A DNA stretch of 64,000 nucleotides from Penicillium oxalicum (taxonomy: Eukaryota; Ascomycota; Eurotiomycetes; Eurotiales; Aspergillaceae): NCBI RefSeq assembly GCF_001723175.1, contig NC_064651.1, forward strand, positions 4,216,001 to 4,280,000, written 5' to 3'. The position numbers and the translations under genes were made by a program. The notes below the pieces were generated by a model that did no database searches, was not told the DNA's origin, and worked only from the letters and a program-made list of their open reading frames with translations. Of this stretch, positions 24,436 through 37,755 are shown one piece after another (position 1 is the first letter of the stretch; the number at the start of each line of letters is the position of its first letter).

Positions 24436-24861
24436 AATCCCCATTACTTATTGTGATATCACCCTGGAGGCGAGCGTTTATGAAACAGCAAATCATTTTG
24501 ACTCTCCATTTCGTCTTCTTGTCTTGGTAAAGCTCACATTGAGCCATGTTTGTGACATTGTTGTCAGAACACGTCCCAGTGAGGTCTCATCTCTTAGTGA
24601 TGTTGGATTGCTAGATCACTGTGAGAGGGGCGCATTGCAGCACAATCGGTCTCTAGTTCTGTTTATGCCGAGAACTTTCTCTCAGACAGTCACGCGCACG
24701 AGCACCTTTCTTTTCTTTCACATCCCATTTCCCCATTTAGACCTTCTATCCACCGTGTTAACGACTTTTTCCTTTGATGCATAACATTCCCATCTTGCTC
24801 CGTACTACGCTAACAACACGCTACCTGGAATACGAGCAAACGGGGAACTCGCTGCACTTCA
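24436..24861. other. tandem intergenic region ARPC2 to the next gene
   Basis: About 425 bp, presumably the ARPC2 3' UTR plus the promoter of the unknown gene. It has a CT-rich tract (24700-24760) before the downstream start. No ORF is supported. Confidence 0.45.
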
Positions 24862-26550
24862 ATGAGCTCAAGCACCGGACGCTTCTGGAGCGCTTCTTCA
24901 TGGAAGGCTCGGCTGAGACGAGGACACAGCAACCAGTCAGACGCCAGCATTGTCCAGGACTTTCAGTCTGCACATTCCTCCGATGCTACTAGTCCAGCTG
25001 TGGCGGCAGAGTTCAACTCGGGGGCGCGGACCGAGACTCAAACCCAATACTCGTCTTCAGTCTACTCAAAAGACGATGATCCTTTGTCATCCCTCGAAAT
25101 AACTGGAGATGCCGAGTCCGCTGAGTGTGCCCACAAGAGTCATTCCGCTCGTCGTTTCCCGTTGCACATCTTGCCTGACGGCAGACAAGTCCCTCTGGAG
25201 ACTCTGCAAGCGGAAGCTGATAGCAGGCAGACAAAATTCCACTCAGACAATGTTCGTCCATATGCGGTGCGCAATGATAGACGGACCCTCCCTGTCTCTT
25301 CCACAGGCAAACTATTCTCCGCCCTCGATTCGAGTAAGTCGGAGCTCGAATATTCATTCGACGGAATCCTTCAAGTCTTTGTGAAGGTGTATGCCATGGC
25401 CAAGGTTGTGCAGATAATCTTACTAAGTTATGGTGCTGAGGTTTGTCCACATCCCATCTACTCCAGCCGAGCTTTGAGCGGTGGGCAAGAAGATTGCATT
25501 CCTCGTCCATATGCTAATATACTCTCTCTGGACCAGCTTCATGAAACCGAACCAAGCCTTTTATATTGGATCAAGCGTGCAGAAGAAGAGGTCAGGTCGG
25601 GCGACCTTGCTGTCTTGATTGCGACTGTGGAAAATCTGCACTACGCGCTCTACTCCCGAGTCGTTATCGAGATGGCTAGCGTCGAACTTTGCGCTCTATT
25701 CAAGGCCGAGCGGCAGGCTCCCAATGGCTGCCAAGGGTTGTGGCTTCCTGATGCCGACCACCTGTACCGGATTTTCCTGGCATGCAAAGACACCCTTGAC
25801 AGTCCCACTACCTGGAAGCGGCCTCAGTGGGCAGCCATCCACAAGTGGCAGGAGCACTTCACTGGACGATTGACTGAGAAGGAGGATGACCAGTCTCTCA
25901 AACCGGATGTGGTTTGTGGATATCGACAATTTGCGCAGAACATCTTGTCAGATCCACGTTCCGCATATGTTTGCAAGTGGTGTTCTCTGATCCCATTTTT
26001 CCATTCTGTCCCACAAGAAAACCTGATCTCGATATCTGAGAAATGGTTTACCGTGAGCCCAAAGGTCATCCTACCCGACGACGTTCCTTCTTATGAGCTT
26101 CCATTCATCGATCTCAAGCTAGTAAATCCTGCACTCTGGAAGAGAGAAATTGTGCTGGATTACCGACTCGCGAGCTTGGCCAACCTTGAAGGCAAGTCGA
26201 TCGGAGACGAGCGTCGCGAGGACCCCAAAAGCCGACTGTTGAGCCTCGCCAAATGCCACAAATGCATATGCATATCTACCTGTTTGTGTGCAAGGGACTG
26301 TACTGATCATGTAGAGAGGCCTTGCCCATGCTCTGAACGGTATGTGCGTCTTATGACTGCTCGCCTCTGCAAGAAACCCAGTCGATTTCCATTCACTACG
26401 CGTGCGAACACTGCGGCACGTGCATGCTGGGAAGGACTTGCTATGCTTCGGCGCGATGTGTCAGCCGAGACTATCGTCCTGGAGTGGCGTGAGGCATTCT
26501 CTGTGTTCGAACTGGAGATTCACAAAGAGCGATGGGGTAACCCCTTATGA
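24862..26550 (+). CDS. uncharacterised fungal protein with a Cys-rich cluster
   Basis: Intronless, 562 residues. I do not recognise the family. Residues 1-110 are Ser/Thr-rich and low complexity. The middle (about 160-420) looks globular and mostly helical (SFDGILQVFVKVYAMAKVVQIILL, LLYWIKRAEEEVRSGDLAVLIATVENLHYAL, LYRIFLACKDTL). Around residues 460-490 lies a dense cysteine cluster, CHKCICISTCLCARDC followed by CPC, nine Cys within about 30 residues, which could bind metal or form disulfides. No signal peptide is seen. The C-terminus (FSVFELEIHKERWGNPL) is helical and acidic/basic mixed. The open frame of this length and natural composition makes it very likely a real gene. It is tandem to ARPC2, with no functional link visible. 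Confidence 0.75.
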   Translation: MSSSTGRFWSASSWKARLRRGHSNQSDASIVQDFQSAHSSDATSPAVAAEFNSGARTETQTQYSSSVYSKDDDPLSSLEITGDAESAECAHKSHSARRFPLHILPDGRQVPLETLQAEADSRQTKFHSDNVRPYAVRNDRRTLPVSSTGKLFSALDSSKSELEYSFDGILQVFVKVYAMAKVVQIILLSYGAEVCPHPIYSSRALSGGQEDCIPRPYANILSLDQLHETEPSLLYWIKRAEEEVRSGDLAVLIATVENLHYALYSRVVIEMASVELCALFKAERQAPNGCQGLWLPDADHLYRIFLACKDTLDSPTTWKRPQWAAIHKWQEHFTGRLTEKEDDQSLKPDVVCGYRQFAQNILSDPRSAYVCKWCSLIPFFHSVPQENLISISEKWFTVSPKVILPDDVPSYELPFIDLKLVNPALWKREIVLDYRLASLANLEGKSIGDERREDPKSRLLSLAKCHKCICISTCLCARDCTDHVERPCPCSERYVRLMTARLCKKPSRFPFTTRANTAARACWEGLAMLRRDVSAETIVLEWREAFSVFELEIHKERWGNPL

Positions 26551-27513
26551 AGAAGATTCCTCTTGTGTTGGGTGATGGCCACGTCCATATGTCTTGTATG
26601 GGTTCATGTAACATGTCGACTGCTTCGTATGACGTCTTCGTGGTGTGATTACTTTGAACCCTAACAGGTGAGATATCTTTGTCTTGCAATAACTCCTGAT
26701 GTGGACTGTAATGCAGCTTCTACAATATCTTGCTCTTGTCTGCGAACCTGAGGCCATTCAATATGATAAATCAGATGTGACAGAGCCCCCTTGGTCTGCA
26801 TCAAGTTTTCGACGAAGATTTCGATGGATCTGTCAGACCGGGCTTAAAGTTGAAGATTGACTCTGACAATAAAGTGCTGAGACGCATATTCCGTCGGGAG
26901 AAATTATGAGTGTAATCGGAGGGGTTTTTGACCATAGCAGATAAAGCGATATTTCCATGATTCCCCTAGCGTACCGCTTGAGATTTCTGACGATGGTGTT
27001 GTATTGGAGAGAAAGGTGAATCTGTATGTGAGATCCCGTGACCAGCCTCAGCTGGTAGGGTACACAATAGTCATGTCCCAAAAGGAAGTGCTTTTTCTTG
27101 TTGAACCATGGTTCAGGGCAAAATGAATTCTCATACCTATTGAAGTCATCGGAATATGTTGACGCAACTACGAGAGGAATACTCAGCACATGCGACCGCC
27201 TCTTTGCCCTAAATTATGACCTGCGTTACTGTGTAGAGCAGAGAACAGGCGTCGGCGTTGCAAGCCAGTGAGACTTCGCGATACCTCGACCGGCTCCGGT
27301 GGACAGCCGGCGCTTTTTTTTCTCTTCCCCTGCCACTGGCTCTCGAGTTCTCTCATGTGCAGATCATCAGTTTCTCCTTGATCCTCATCGCCGATTATCA
27401 TCTCCAGGCCTGTCTCTTCCCTTGCGGAGGCCATGACTACTTGATCGCCCAGTACAGCCCACCATCCCTCAGCCTTCTGGTAAGTGGGTGTGCGGAGAGG
27501 CGCCCAGTTAGGG
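26551..27513. other. intergenic region
   Basis: Between the Cys-rich unknown and the PP2C gene. A 118-codon minus ORF (26833-27189) and a 113-codon minus ORF (27183-27524) occur here, but neither has domain support or a plausible splice link. The right end should hold the PP2C promoter and leader. Confidence 0.4.
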
Positions 27514-28911
27514 ATGGTCATCACGGTCGGCGGCGTCCCACCCTCACTGCTCTCATCCTTTCCATGGCTGACTAGACGGTGGATCGGGGGTGCTACGACT
27601 GGAGCTTTGGTGCGAAATCTGTCTCGTCGCAGCGTTCTTCGGATTGTCGACCCTGCTTATCTACCGTCAACTCTGGCCTACCGACCGTCTGCACGACAAT
27701 ATCACGCAGCCGTGTGGCCGTCCTACGGCATCACCACGCCCAGTCTTGATCAGCCAAGTCCCGAACGTACCCCGCCACCTTTTCGATTCGAAACAGGCTA
27801 TGCGTTCTGTGCCAAACGACCGCCGCGTCCATTCCCCCCGCCGTTCTTGTCGCCGCCCTCATCGTCTTTCTCCGATCCCTTGACGACGCATTCACTCAGC
27901 CAGGATAGGAGATTATCCGTCCGGGGCCAACTTGTTCGGGGGTTGACAAACGGTGATGACGCGATTCTCGTGACGGAGAACCTCCTTGGTGTAGACGACG
28001 GGGTCGGCGCATGGGCGACGAAGCCTCATGGGCATGCTGCGTGAGTTCATCCCTCCACGATTGGGGAGTTTGAAAACTCTCAAGATAAGGTACTGGCCTG
28101 CACGGAAGAAGACTGACCTGTTTTTCCAGTTTATGGTCGCGTCTTCTTCTACATTTCTGGTCTCTCGAAGTGGAGCGCATGATGTCCATGAATCCAACTA
28201 GACCGGACCCCATCGGATACCTTCAGACTGCGTATGAAGAAACGATCCGTGCCACCGCAACACCAACGAAATGGCTCGGTACGACGACGTCGGCTACAGC
28301 ACTTTTACACTGGACCCAGAATGACGCTGGCACCTTAACACCGCTGCTATATGTCACAAACTTGGGCGACTGCAAGGTCTTGGTCATCCGACCAAGTGAA
28401 GATAAGGTTATCTTCCGGACAGCGGAGCAGTGGCATTGGTTTGATTGCCCAATGCAGTTGGGCACCAACAGTGTTGACACTCCACGTAAGGACGCTGTTC
28501 TCTCGGAAGTCACGCTTCAGGAGAATGACATCGTTCTTGTCGTGTCTGATGGTGTCATGGACAATCTTTGGGAGCATGAAGTAGAGAAGATTGTCCTGGA
28601 TAGCATCAAGAAATGGGACAAAGGTCATACTCAAAACCAGAGGGTATCACGCTCCTCTGAGCTCGCAGATGCCCGCATGGTGTACACCGCGAGGGAGCTA
28701 CTGAACGCCGCTCTTAATGTTGCTCGAGATCCATTTGCAGAAAGTCCCTTTATGGAAAAGGCAGTGGATGAGGGTCTTGCAATTGAAGGAGGTGAGACTC
28801 ATGCCTATCAGTCACTTTTTTGTGATTTGTGCAGGAAATCTGACTCGAGATACAGGCAAAATCGACGATATATCCGTCGTGATTGCATCTTGCCATAAAC
28901 GGGAAGGATGA
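27514..28911 (+). CDS. azr1: PP2C-type phosphatase, Azr1/Ptc7 family
   Basis: Three exons (27514-28040, 28130-28791, 28856-28911; introns 89 and 64 nt) give 414 residues. The first 60 residues are rich in Arg, Ser and Leu with few acids, consistent with a mitochondrial presequence. The PP2C core has FETGYAFCAKRPPRPFPPPF, the metal-binding NGDDAILVTENLLGVDDGVGAWA, then WLGTTTSATALLHW, LYVTNLGDCKVLVIR, ENDIVLVVSDGVMDNLWEHEV and the terminal KIDDISVVIA, which only appears after the last intron is removed. These supply the Asp residues that hold the two metal ions. Homologues are fission yeast Azr1 and budding yeast Ptc7, a mitochondrial phosphatase acting on coenzyme Q biosynthesis. I chose the ATG at 27514; the ORF is open further upstream only from a GTG. 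Confidence 0.9.
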
Positions 28912-30054
28912 ACAGGCGATACACCGCATAGCGCATAGCCCATCAAACTAATACTGACCCGGATTGCCAGAGCCACTTGGGTGCGACACGTAGCCATTGA
29001 GCGCTTTTGATTCATGGCGAGCACTCGGTCCGCCCATCGTCCGTCATCCGGCATTCGGCATCCACCAACACGACTTCATTTACTGTGGGCGCGGTCGGTC
29101 CGCCGTCGAGTTTCTTTCTATCATAATTTGCTACTTCTAAGGGCCTCATGTCTGCCTTGTGAGGGACCCGTCAAGGCTTGAATCTGTGATCGTGGCCTGT
29201 ATACTTCTGGGCACTTGCTGTCAGGCACAAAAACTAGCTCATGATCTGTGCGTACTTATAGCAGAGAAGTGAAATCAAGCGTTTTTATGATGAATGATCC
29301 TGTTTCCGGGCGTGGACCACCAGGGCGCCTGGTAAAAAAAGTTTTTTTACGTTATTTACTGGGCGACATTTCGTTGGGGTAACTTTCGATATACTCCCTC
29401 AGCGTGCGACCTGCGATTGTTTGGTCACATTGTGGGTCGTGAGACGTAGTAATAAAGGCTCTCGATACTAAGCTCGCAGAGCTCGCAAATGTCCTAAGTG
29501 CTGTCTCCATGTCAGAGGCGCTAGGAAAGTTGGCGCGCACATTGTACTGCACCGGTGTTTCGACCGAGATCGCAGGGACTCTAACAACCACACTGCTGGT
29601 CTACCAACACGTAGACAGAATAGGTGGTCTTGCCTGCGAGAAAAGCAGGACTGTCATAAGGGAGATCCAGATCGTAGTTGCGTAGCTACGCCAAAGCTCA
29701 TTACGTGCGAGGGGCTCCCCACCAGCAAGTCATAGTGCGTTCTGAAAGCCAGAAATGAATGACCTAAATACATTCATATATTGTCAAGGCCCGAATAATG
29801 GTATTTTTACCAACACAAAAACCATGCAGGAGTCCAGAATTGTACTCTGTCGAATCCAATATGTAGACATCTTGGTATACTTCGGCTGCACCCAACTTCC
29901 GCATGCCGCAGTGCTCGTGGCTCAGCGTCTCACCGCCTCGTATGCCGCCCGGCAAAACGAAAAAAGTTTCGTCGGAGCCGCAGCACAGTCCGTTTCAAGA
30001 CGTGCAAGAAGTTTACATTTGAGCTTAACCTCAAGAGCCCTTTTTCAACACACA
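28912..30054. other. intergenic region with possible gene relic
   Basis: No complete gene. On the minus strand at 29352-29591 a 79-codon segment reads protein-like (RVPAISVETPVQYNVRANF) and may continue upstream in another frame as KTTYSVYVLVDQQ. That would suggest a decayed coding sequence, but the match to any family is not recognised. Confidence 0.35.
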
Positions 30055-31169
30055 ATGAGGGCGAAACGTTCGAAGAAGTACCGCAAGCTTATGCACCAAT
30101 ATGAGCTCACATTTGGGTTCCGTGAGCCATACCAAGTGCTGGGTAAGATCCTTTTTTGAAATGATCGCAATCGACTCTTTCACTAACTCAGAAATACAGT
30201 GGACTCGAATTTTCTGCAACAAGTGCATAATTTCAAGATGGACCTAATGCCGGCTTTGGAGAGGACAGTTCAAGGCCAAATAAAGCCACGTTAGTATCTG
30301 ACCATCAACACCAGGATTAGCCTCCTTTCCCTCGGGTGGAAATTGGGAGCTAACAAGTCGCAACAGTCTTGACCAAATGCTCTCTCGCAGCAATCACCGC
30401 TGCGCAGCCCATCAACCCAAAGACGGGCAAGCACTTTCGTCCCATCCACCTTCCTCCGCCAACGGTACTTCCCCTCCGCCACTGCTCTCACAACCCCGAA
30501 TCAGAGCCCATTGACGAAATCGATTGCCTTCTCTCCCTCCTTTCACCCAACGCAGAGGCCAAAAAGAACAAGGAGCACTACATTCTTGCCACGGCAGATC
30601 CCGCAGTGAAGAAGTCAGACAACAACAATGACAACCAGCAACGCAAGCGCAAGCGCGATGAAGAGCGACAAGAGGAGCAAGCGCTGCGCCGTGCCCGTAA
30701 TCTGCGTATTCGTGCGCGCTCTATCCCCGGTGTACCGATCATCTATGTGAAGCGTTCCGTGATGGTTTTGGAACCCATGAGCACACCATCAGAGAATGTG
30801 CGCGAGGGCGTCGAGAGGGACAAGTTCCGCGTGGGATTACCTCAGCCCGAGACAAAACCAGAAGAGGGCCAAGAGGGTGCGCCCAAGAAGAAGATCCCTG
30901 GGTTGAAAAAGGCAAAGGGGCCCAATCCCCTCAGTGTGAAGAAGCCTAAAAAGCGAATTGCCGAGCCTACTGGATCAAAGCAGGCCAACAAGAGGCCAGC
31001 TTCGGAGGCTCCGAGAGATAACAAGCCCGCCGAACAGGCGGGTGGTGAAGAAGGCGATGCTCCCAAGACCAAGAGGAGACGGCGTCACCACAAGAGTGGG
31101 CCTCGTGAGGGAGATGAGGCTGACCCGGCACCAGTGGAGGCTGACCAGGCCATGGATGTGGAAGCTTGA
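30055..31169 (+). CDS. utp23: UTP23, PIN-like SSU processome factor
   Basis: Three exons (30055-30142, 30200-30289, 30367-31169; introns 57 and 77 nt) give 326 residues. The start MRAKRSKKYRKLMHQYELTFGFREPYQVLVDSNFLQ is the conserved Utp23/Fcf1 opening. Next come a degenerate PIN fold (ALERTVQGQIKPLLTKCSLAAI), a zinc-ligand-like CSHN segment, and HYILATADP followed by IPGVPIIYVKRSVMVLEPMS. The C-terminal 110 residues are a Lys/Arg-rich disordered tail (KKKIPGLKKAKGPNPLS, KTKRRRRHHK), as in fungal orthologues. Utp23 is needed for early 18S rRNA processing and release of snR30 in the nucleolus; its PIN residues are usually not catalytic. It is convergent with the CMC2 gene. Confidence 0.92.
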
Positions 31170-31659
31170 GCAACAGGCTTTAGTCTACCAGTGCGCTGAT
31201 TCTTCTCATAACGCAACTTCACAATCGATATCACTCACGGCATGGCGTTCGGTCAGGATCCACTTTTATGGTCAAAAAATCAATCTTATGTATGTATTCA
31301 GGCTTTGGATTCAAGGCGGCTACTCAGCCACTGTACCATTCCCGATCTTCTTCATGTAGTCGCTAGTCCTATGCAGATGGATTTTAAGTAGATATTGCCG
31401 CTGATTGATGAAAGTGTCTCAGTAAATCAAGCACTTGCAGTGTGCCCATCCGCTGAATCGAATGGATTCCCGGGGCGTTTGCCCTGCGTATATGTACAAT
31501 CTATGATATCTTACAGAATATTCGCCCTCGACAAATAGTCTCGCACAAGCGGTAAGAGAAGAGATGATGAAGACAGGCTACCTTGGTAGCCTAAGAAGAT
31601 GCAGCGCGCCAAAACTCCCGAACCAGATCGAATCTTGGTCTTAAATACCCCTGCCGAGA
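31170..31659. other. convergent intergenic region
   Basis: Between the UTP23 and CMC2 stop codons; probably both 3' UTRs. No further feature is seen. Confidence 0.45.
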
Positions 31660-32058
31660 TCATTCCTTAGCAGCATCTGAGCTGCCCTCGTTGGCGCTTT
31701 GTGCTGGCTGGCTCAAAGTGCGCTCTTTGGCCCAAATATCCTCGATGCGTCGGCGCTTGTCGCGTGCATTGTCGCGGTTGCTTTTTGCCCGGTCATATCT
31801 CTCCATTGAAAGGCACTTGTTGACTTCGATTTTGATGTCGTTGCAATTTCCGAGGGCTTTCCACATGAATCCACGAGCGTGACATTCATCGAGGGCTGTC
31901 ATGATCTCCTCGCAGTCTGATGCAATTCACCAGTCAGCAAAAAGGACATGGTGATAAATATGGCATTGCGGCGCACCCTGCGGGGCCATTTGAAAGGATT
32001 TGTTGGTGAATTTAGCTCACTTACTGATGTTCTGTGGTGTATGCAGATGGGAATGCAT
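31660..32058 (-). CDS. cmc2: COX assembly mitochondrial protein Cmc2 (twin CX9C)
   Basis: Two exons (32058-32025 and 31916-31660; 108-nt intron) give 96 residues beginning MHSHLHTPQNINCEEIM. Exon 1 is only 11 codons plus one base, so the gene is easily missed. Cys13-x9-Cys23 and Cys36-x9-Cys46 form the twin CX9C motif of the CHCH fold imported into the mitochondrial intermembrane space by Mia40. The MHSHLHT start and the HARGFMWKALGNCND core match Cmc2, which helps copper delivery and assembly of cytochrome c oxidase. The C-terminal half is a charged helix. It is divergent from PWP1 over 271 bp. Confidence 0.92.
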
Positions 32059-32329
32059 CTTGAATGTTATCCAGCTCAACAGAGACCAGGAGTAGTGGAA
32101 GATTTGGACTTGTCTCACGGTCAGCTCGATCCCTCCAAAAGTATTTCGGCCTCCGATGGATGCGCCTGATCGACCCACTCAAATCCCGACCTCCGGGGGC
32201 GGTAAGAAAGATAATTCATTTCTGCCGGACAGAATGCCCCCTCCCCACTCACCGATAAAAAAAATATACTCCGATTAAAAAAAAAAAGTGTACATCGCGA
32301 TCACTTCATACAAAGCGTGGTGTTTCACA
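32059..32329. promoter_or_regulatory. bidirectional promoter CMC2 / PWP1
   Basis: The 271 bp between two divergent start codons; A-tracts near 32258-32287 lie about 45-70 bp before the PWP1 ATG. No specific operator was recognised. Confidence 0.45.
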
Positions 32330-34048
32330 ATGTCGTCGATGATTACAACCACAGCCTGGGTGCGACGGGGTGTCGCAGCCCAATTTCCCACAAAATATGA
32401 AATCGACGAGGACGAGATGAACCGCATATCTAAGCTGGCTCGTATGCAATTGGAGGATGCCCAGGAAGACCTGAGTGCGGCAAAGGCGGGCCAGACGAAT
32501 GACGATGATGATGATGCCGCCATGGACGAAGACTCCAAGGAGACAGACAAGATGGAGGAGGATGATACCAAGCAGACATCGAAAGGTGGAAACGAGACGA
32601 AATCAACCACAGAGTAGGTTCCTGCGCTGTGAGAAACGTTGGTTGGACTGAGAAGCTAATGCACAGTTCACAGCGATGATGACGTTCTGAAGGAATTCGA
32701 TATGGATCACTACGACAGTGATGATGTGGATGAGTCGGGCGAAAAGGTCACTCGGTTCGGCAACGTACAGTCGCTGGCTTATCACCAGCCCAACGAGGCG
32801 GATCCTTACTTGGTCATCCCCGAGGACGAAGAGGATGAGGAACGCGAGGAGCTTCAAATCTTGCCATCGGATAACCTGCTTCTTGCTGGAAAGGTCGAGG
32901 ACGAAGTCGCCCACCTCGAGGTCTACGTTTACGAAGATCACGCCGACAACCTGTACGTTCACCACGATATCATGCTTCCGGGCATTCCCCTCTGCGTGGA
33001 GTGGCTCGACATTCCCGTTGGAAAAGGCAGCGAGGGACGTGAGACAGGAAACTTTGTGGCTGTTGGTACCATGGAGCCCGACATTGAAATCTGGGATCTG
33101 GATGTGGTCGACAGCATGTATCCCAACGCCATTCTGGGACAAGGCGGCCAGGACGTTGCCAGCGCCGGATCGGCCAAGAAGAAGTCCAAGAAGAAGTCCA
33201 AGGCGAATGACGAGTACCACATCGACGCCATTCTGGCTCTCGCGGCCAACCGTCAGCATCGAAACTTGTTGGCGTCCGCTTCTGCGGACCGCACCGTCAA
33301 GCTGTGGGACTTGAACACTACGAGCTGCGCCAAGTCATACTCACACCACACTGATAAGGTCTGCTCACTCGACTGGCACCCTCGGGAGTCGACAATCCTT
33401 CTCAGTGGCTCCTACGACCGTACCGTGGTGGCTGCCGACATGCGAGCCCCCGATGCCAAGGCTCGCTGGGGCGTCGATACCGACGTGGAGAATGTGCGCT
33501 GGGATCCCCATGACCCGAACTTCTTCTATGTCACCACCGATGGCGGTATGGTCTACCGCTATGATGTTCGCAATGTTCCTGCCTCTCCGGCCGAGTCTAA
33601 GCCTGTCTGGTCGCTTCAAGCCCACGACTCTTCCGTTTCGTCCTTCGACATCAACCGCACGATTCCTGGATTCCTGGTCACTGGTTCTACAGACAAGGAA
33701 GTCAAACTGTGGAACGTGGAGAACGACAGGCCTAACCTGGTGGTCACCCGAAAGCTTGACGTTGGCAAGGTCTTCTCTACTGGCTTCGCTCCCGATCCCG
33801 AGGTGAGCTTCCGCCTTGCTGTGGCTGGTAGCAAGGGCACTGTTCAAATCTGGGATGCCTCTACAAATGGAGCTGTGCGCCGAACGTTCGTTTCCCGCAT
33901 GCCCGATCTGGCTGGCGATGTACCTGAACGCATCACCGGTGTGGGCGCGGACGATGATGAGTCTGATGACGAGGAGGGCGCGGACGAGGGTGCTGAGGGG
34001 GCCGCGGCTGGTGGCCCTGATGGTTGGGAGTCCATGGACGAGGAGTAA
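32330..34048 (+). CDS. pwp1: PWP1, WD40 ribosome biogenesis protein
   Basis: Two exons (32330-32613 and 32674-34048; 60-nt intron) give 552 residues. The start MSSMITTTAWVRRGVAAQFPTKYEIDEDE is typical of Pwp1. An acidic linker (DDDDDAAMDED) is followed by seven-blade WD40 material: NFVAVGTMEPDIEIWDLD, HRNLLASASADRTVKLWDL, ILLSGSYDRTVVAADMR, FLVTGSTDKEVKLWNVEND, LAVAGSKGTVQIWDAS. The tail is acidic (DDDESDDEEGADEG). A Lys-rich patch (KKKSKKKSK) within the propeller is a probable nuclear or nucleolar signal. Pwp1 takes part in early 60S pre-ribosome assembly and in rDNA chromatin regulation. The open frame extends upstream only from a GTG, so the ATG at 32330 is used. Confidence 0.93.
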
Positions 34049-34402
34049 ATTGGGGGAACAGGGGAAGATGTGCCTGATGAAAAATACCAGATACCCCGTG
34101 TAGTTTCAGTGTTGATGTACGACACAAAAAAAAGAAGACAATATAGACACTGGCGAGTGATAGTACTTGTCTGATACACATGCATATGAAATCTATTGCA
34201 GATTGAGGATTGGACGGAGAGAATTCAGGCTTTTACAGCCTTTTTTTGACCCGACAAGCAGCCTTACATTTTTTTCAACTGGAAACTTTTCATATTTCTC
34301 GCTCGCTTGGATTGGGAAGCCTACAGAGCTAACAGACATGACATGAATGATGTAGGAGCAATCGAACGCCAGCCACTAGAAATCATCCCTCCTTCCCTTG
34401 TA
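34049..34402. other. short convergent intergenic region
   Basis: 354 bp between the PWP1 and GAPDH stop codons; AT-rich 3' flanks, no gene. Confidence 0.45.
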
Positions 34403-35957
<1,555 letters not shown>

Positions 35958-37755
35958 GATCGAGAAGGGATGCACTTGTTGGACTTGGAGAATGTTGATC
36001 GGGGCTGCCTGAAAGCGAATGTAGCAACAGAGTAGAATGATCGTATATCACCTAAAGTACTGCTTCTTCGAGAGCCTCGTGGGGATTGATTCAGGACTTT
36101 TTTCCAATGGTTACAAGAGGAACAGGGGGTGACTTATAACTTAATAGAGCGCAATCCACTCCGCTCCTTGAACCAGGTACCCAAATGGAGAAACCTGCTA
36201 TAATCACCAGGTCAATTCACTCGTTCCAGTAAATCGTCATGTCTCAATTCGCTGGTGCATGAATAGTATTATCTTCGACTACGCCATCCCGATAAATTCC
36301 GCAAGGACTCCAACAGTGCACCAATTCTCCTCGAATGACATACTCCTATCCAGACCAAATGGTCTGTTTCGGTCCGAATATGCAGCAATTTCCACCCGGA
36401 CACCCCATCTGCTCAGCCGAAGTGGTCCTCCTCTTAACGGCTCATTGATCGGGACCTCTGGACGCCCTCATACAAACCTTGTCCAATCAAACATCGTCTG
36501 CGGTATCGGAAATCCCGCGTCCACGAACCGATCCAAGGGAAAGTCCCGCTGGATAACCGCCGATTCCGTGCGAAGAAGACGCTCTAAATGTGCAAGCCAG
36601 GTTTAGCTTCCCTGGAGGAGGTGCCGGGACTGCACGCAGGCGGAAACTCAACTGGACGTTGGGGGGCCAGGCTGGAGTTCAAGGGGACGCCATGGGGGGA
36701 ATCAAAGTACCGATATACGGAGGAATCCTACACTTCCACCCGGTGGGTCTCTCACAAGTATCCATCTATTATTGTTACCAATCTGGATCGTGAACTGGCG
36801 GTGCTTCACGGGTTGCTGACGAAATGAGTGTGTCTTTCCATTTCTACCATCTATGGAAAATCCAATGCTGACCAGCGGATGATCTGCATAGGTGCCAGGT
36901 ATGTCCGAATCCGCAGGCACTGTCAACACTAGAACGAAAGGAACTCGGTAATCGCGTTTGATAAAACACAAGAGGGTTGAATCTCCCACAAACATCCAGA
37001 GATTCAAAAGCAATGAGGTAGATCAAGCTTTTACACAACACTCGCTAAAAAAGAGAACGTATATGAATTGACAATTAGTCGGCCCCAACCAGAGTCACTG
37101 CGACGTGTGGACCTGATGTAGAAGACGGGGCTAGACAGTCCATTCCCGTCCGTTTATCGGTACTTCACCTTCTAATGGCTTCGGTGGTGCATGTAAAGCC
37201 TGCTGGACCTTTGGTGACTATCGCTCTCGAAGCTAGTCTCTGCTCTTTCATGAAATGCCACCCAAAAGCCCGATTACGGCGAATGGAAACGAGGATGGGA
37301 ATGCACCTCATCACGTTGGGAATCTTCAAACTTTCAACAGTCCAACCTTTTTTTCTAGGATCAGTTTCAAAACTTTGCACTTGTATTGTCTTTTTCTTCT
37401 TCTTCCATCAGAATCATTATCTGAAGTGGAGTCACTGAAGGATTGCCAGCCTATCCATTCAAGACCGTCTAGGTGATTCCATACCTCCCACTGGGCTCCA
37501 CAGCATAGTCTTCAACTTGTGACTCAAGCATCTGGTTCAGACCACGGCTAGAGACACACTACCTATCTATATGTGATATATATATATATATATATATATA
37601 TCCATTCGTGCGGCTGATTCACTTTCGCGATGTTTCTTGCTCAAACAGCTACTTAGCTTGCGCAAATATACAAATTCAATTGACAAAGTCAGACTCCGAT
37701 GCCAGATGCAGTGCGGGACTCATCAATCACCAGGCCTCCACCACATCTGCATCCC
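35958..37755. other. 1.8 kb intergenic region
   Basis: Upstream of the GAPDH paralogue and downstream of the tartrate-type dehydrogenase. It contains a CCAAT box at 36104-36108 (about 150 bp before the GAPDH ATG), a TTCGGTCCGAA palindrome at 36368-36378 and a TA repeat at 37576-37601. The short ORFs at 36259-36827 have no domain support. Confidence 0.45.
37576..37601. repeat. (TA)n microsatellite
   Basis: Thirteen AT units about 150 bp downstream of the dehydrogenase stop codon; self-complementary and easily melted. Confidence 0.9.

Noticed and set aside
26833..27189. 118-codon minus-strand ORF
   Set aside because: No domain and no plausible link to other exons.
27183..27524. Minus-strand segment containing AEGWWAVLGDQ, reminiscent of the end of BRR2/Sec63-type domains
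   Set aside because: Only about ten residues match, the ORF overlaps the start of the PP2C gene on the other strand, and no flanking exons of such a helicase exist.
36259..36827. Overlapping plus-strand ORFs upstream of the GAPDH paralogue
   Set aside because: Short, domain-free and in the promoter region; no splice pattern gives a convincing protein.
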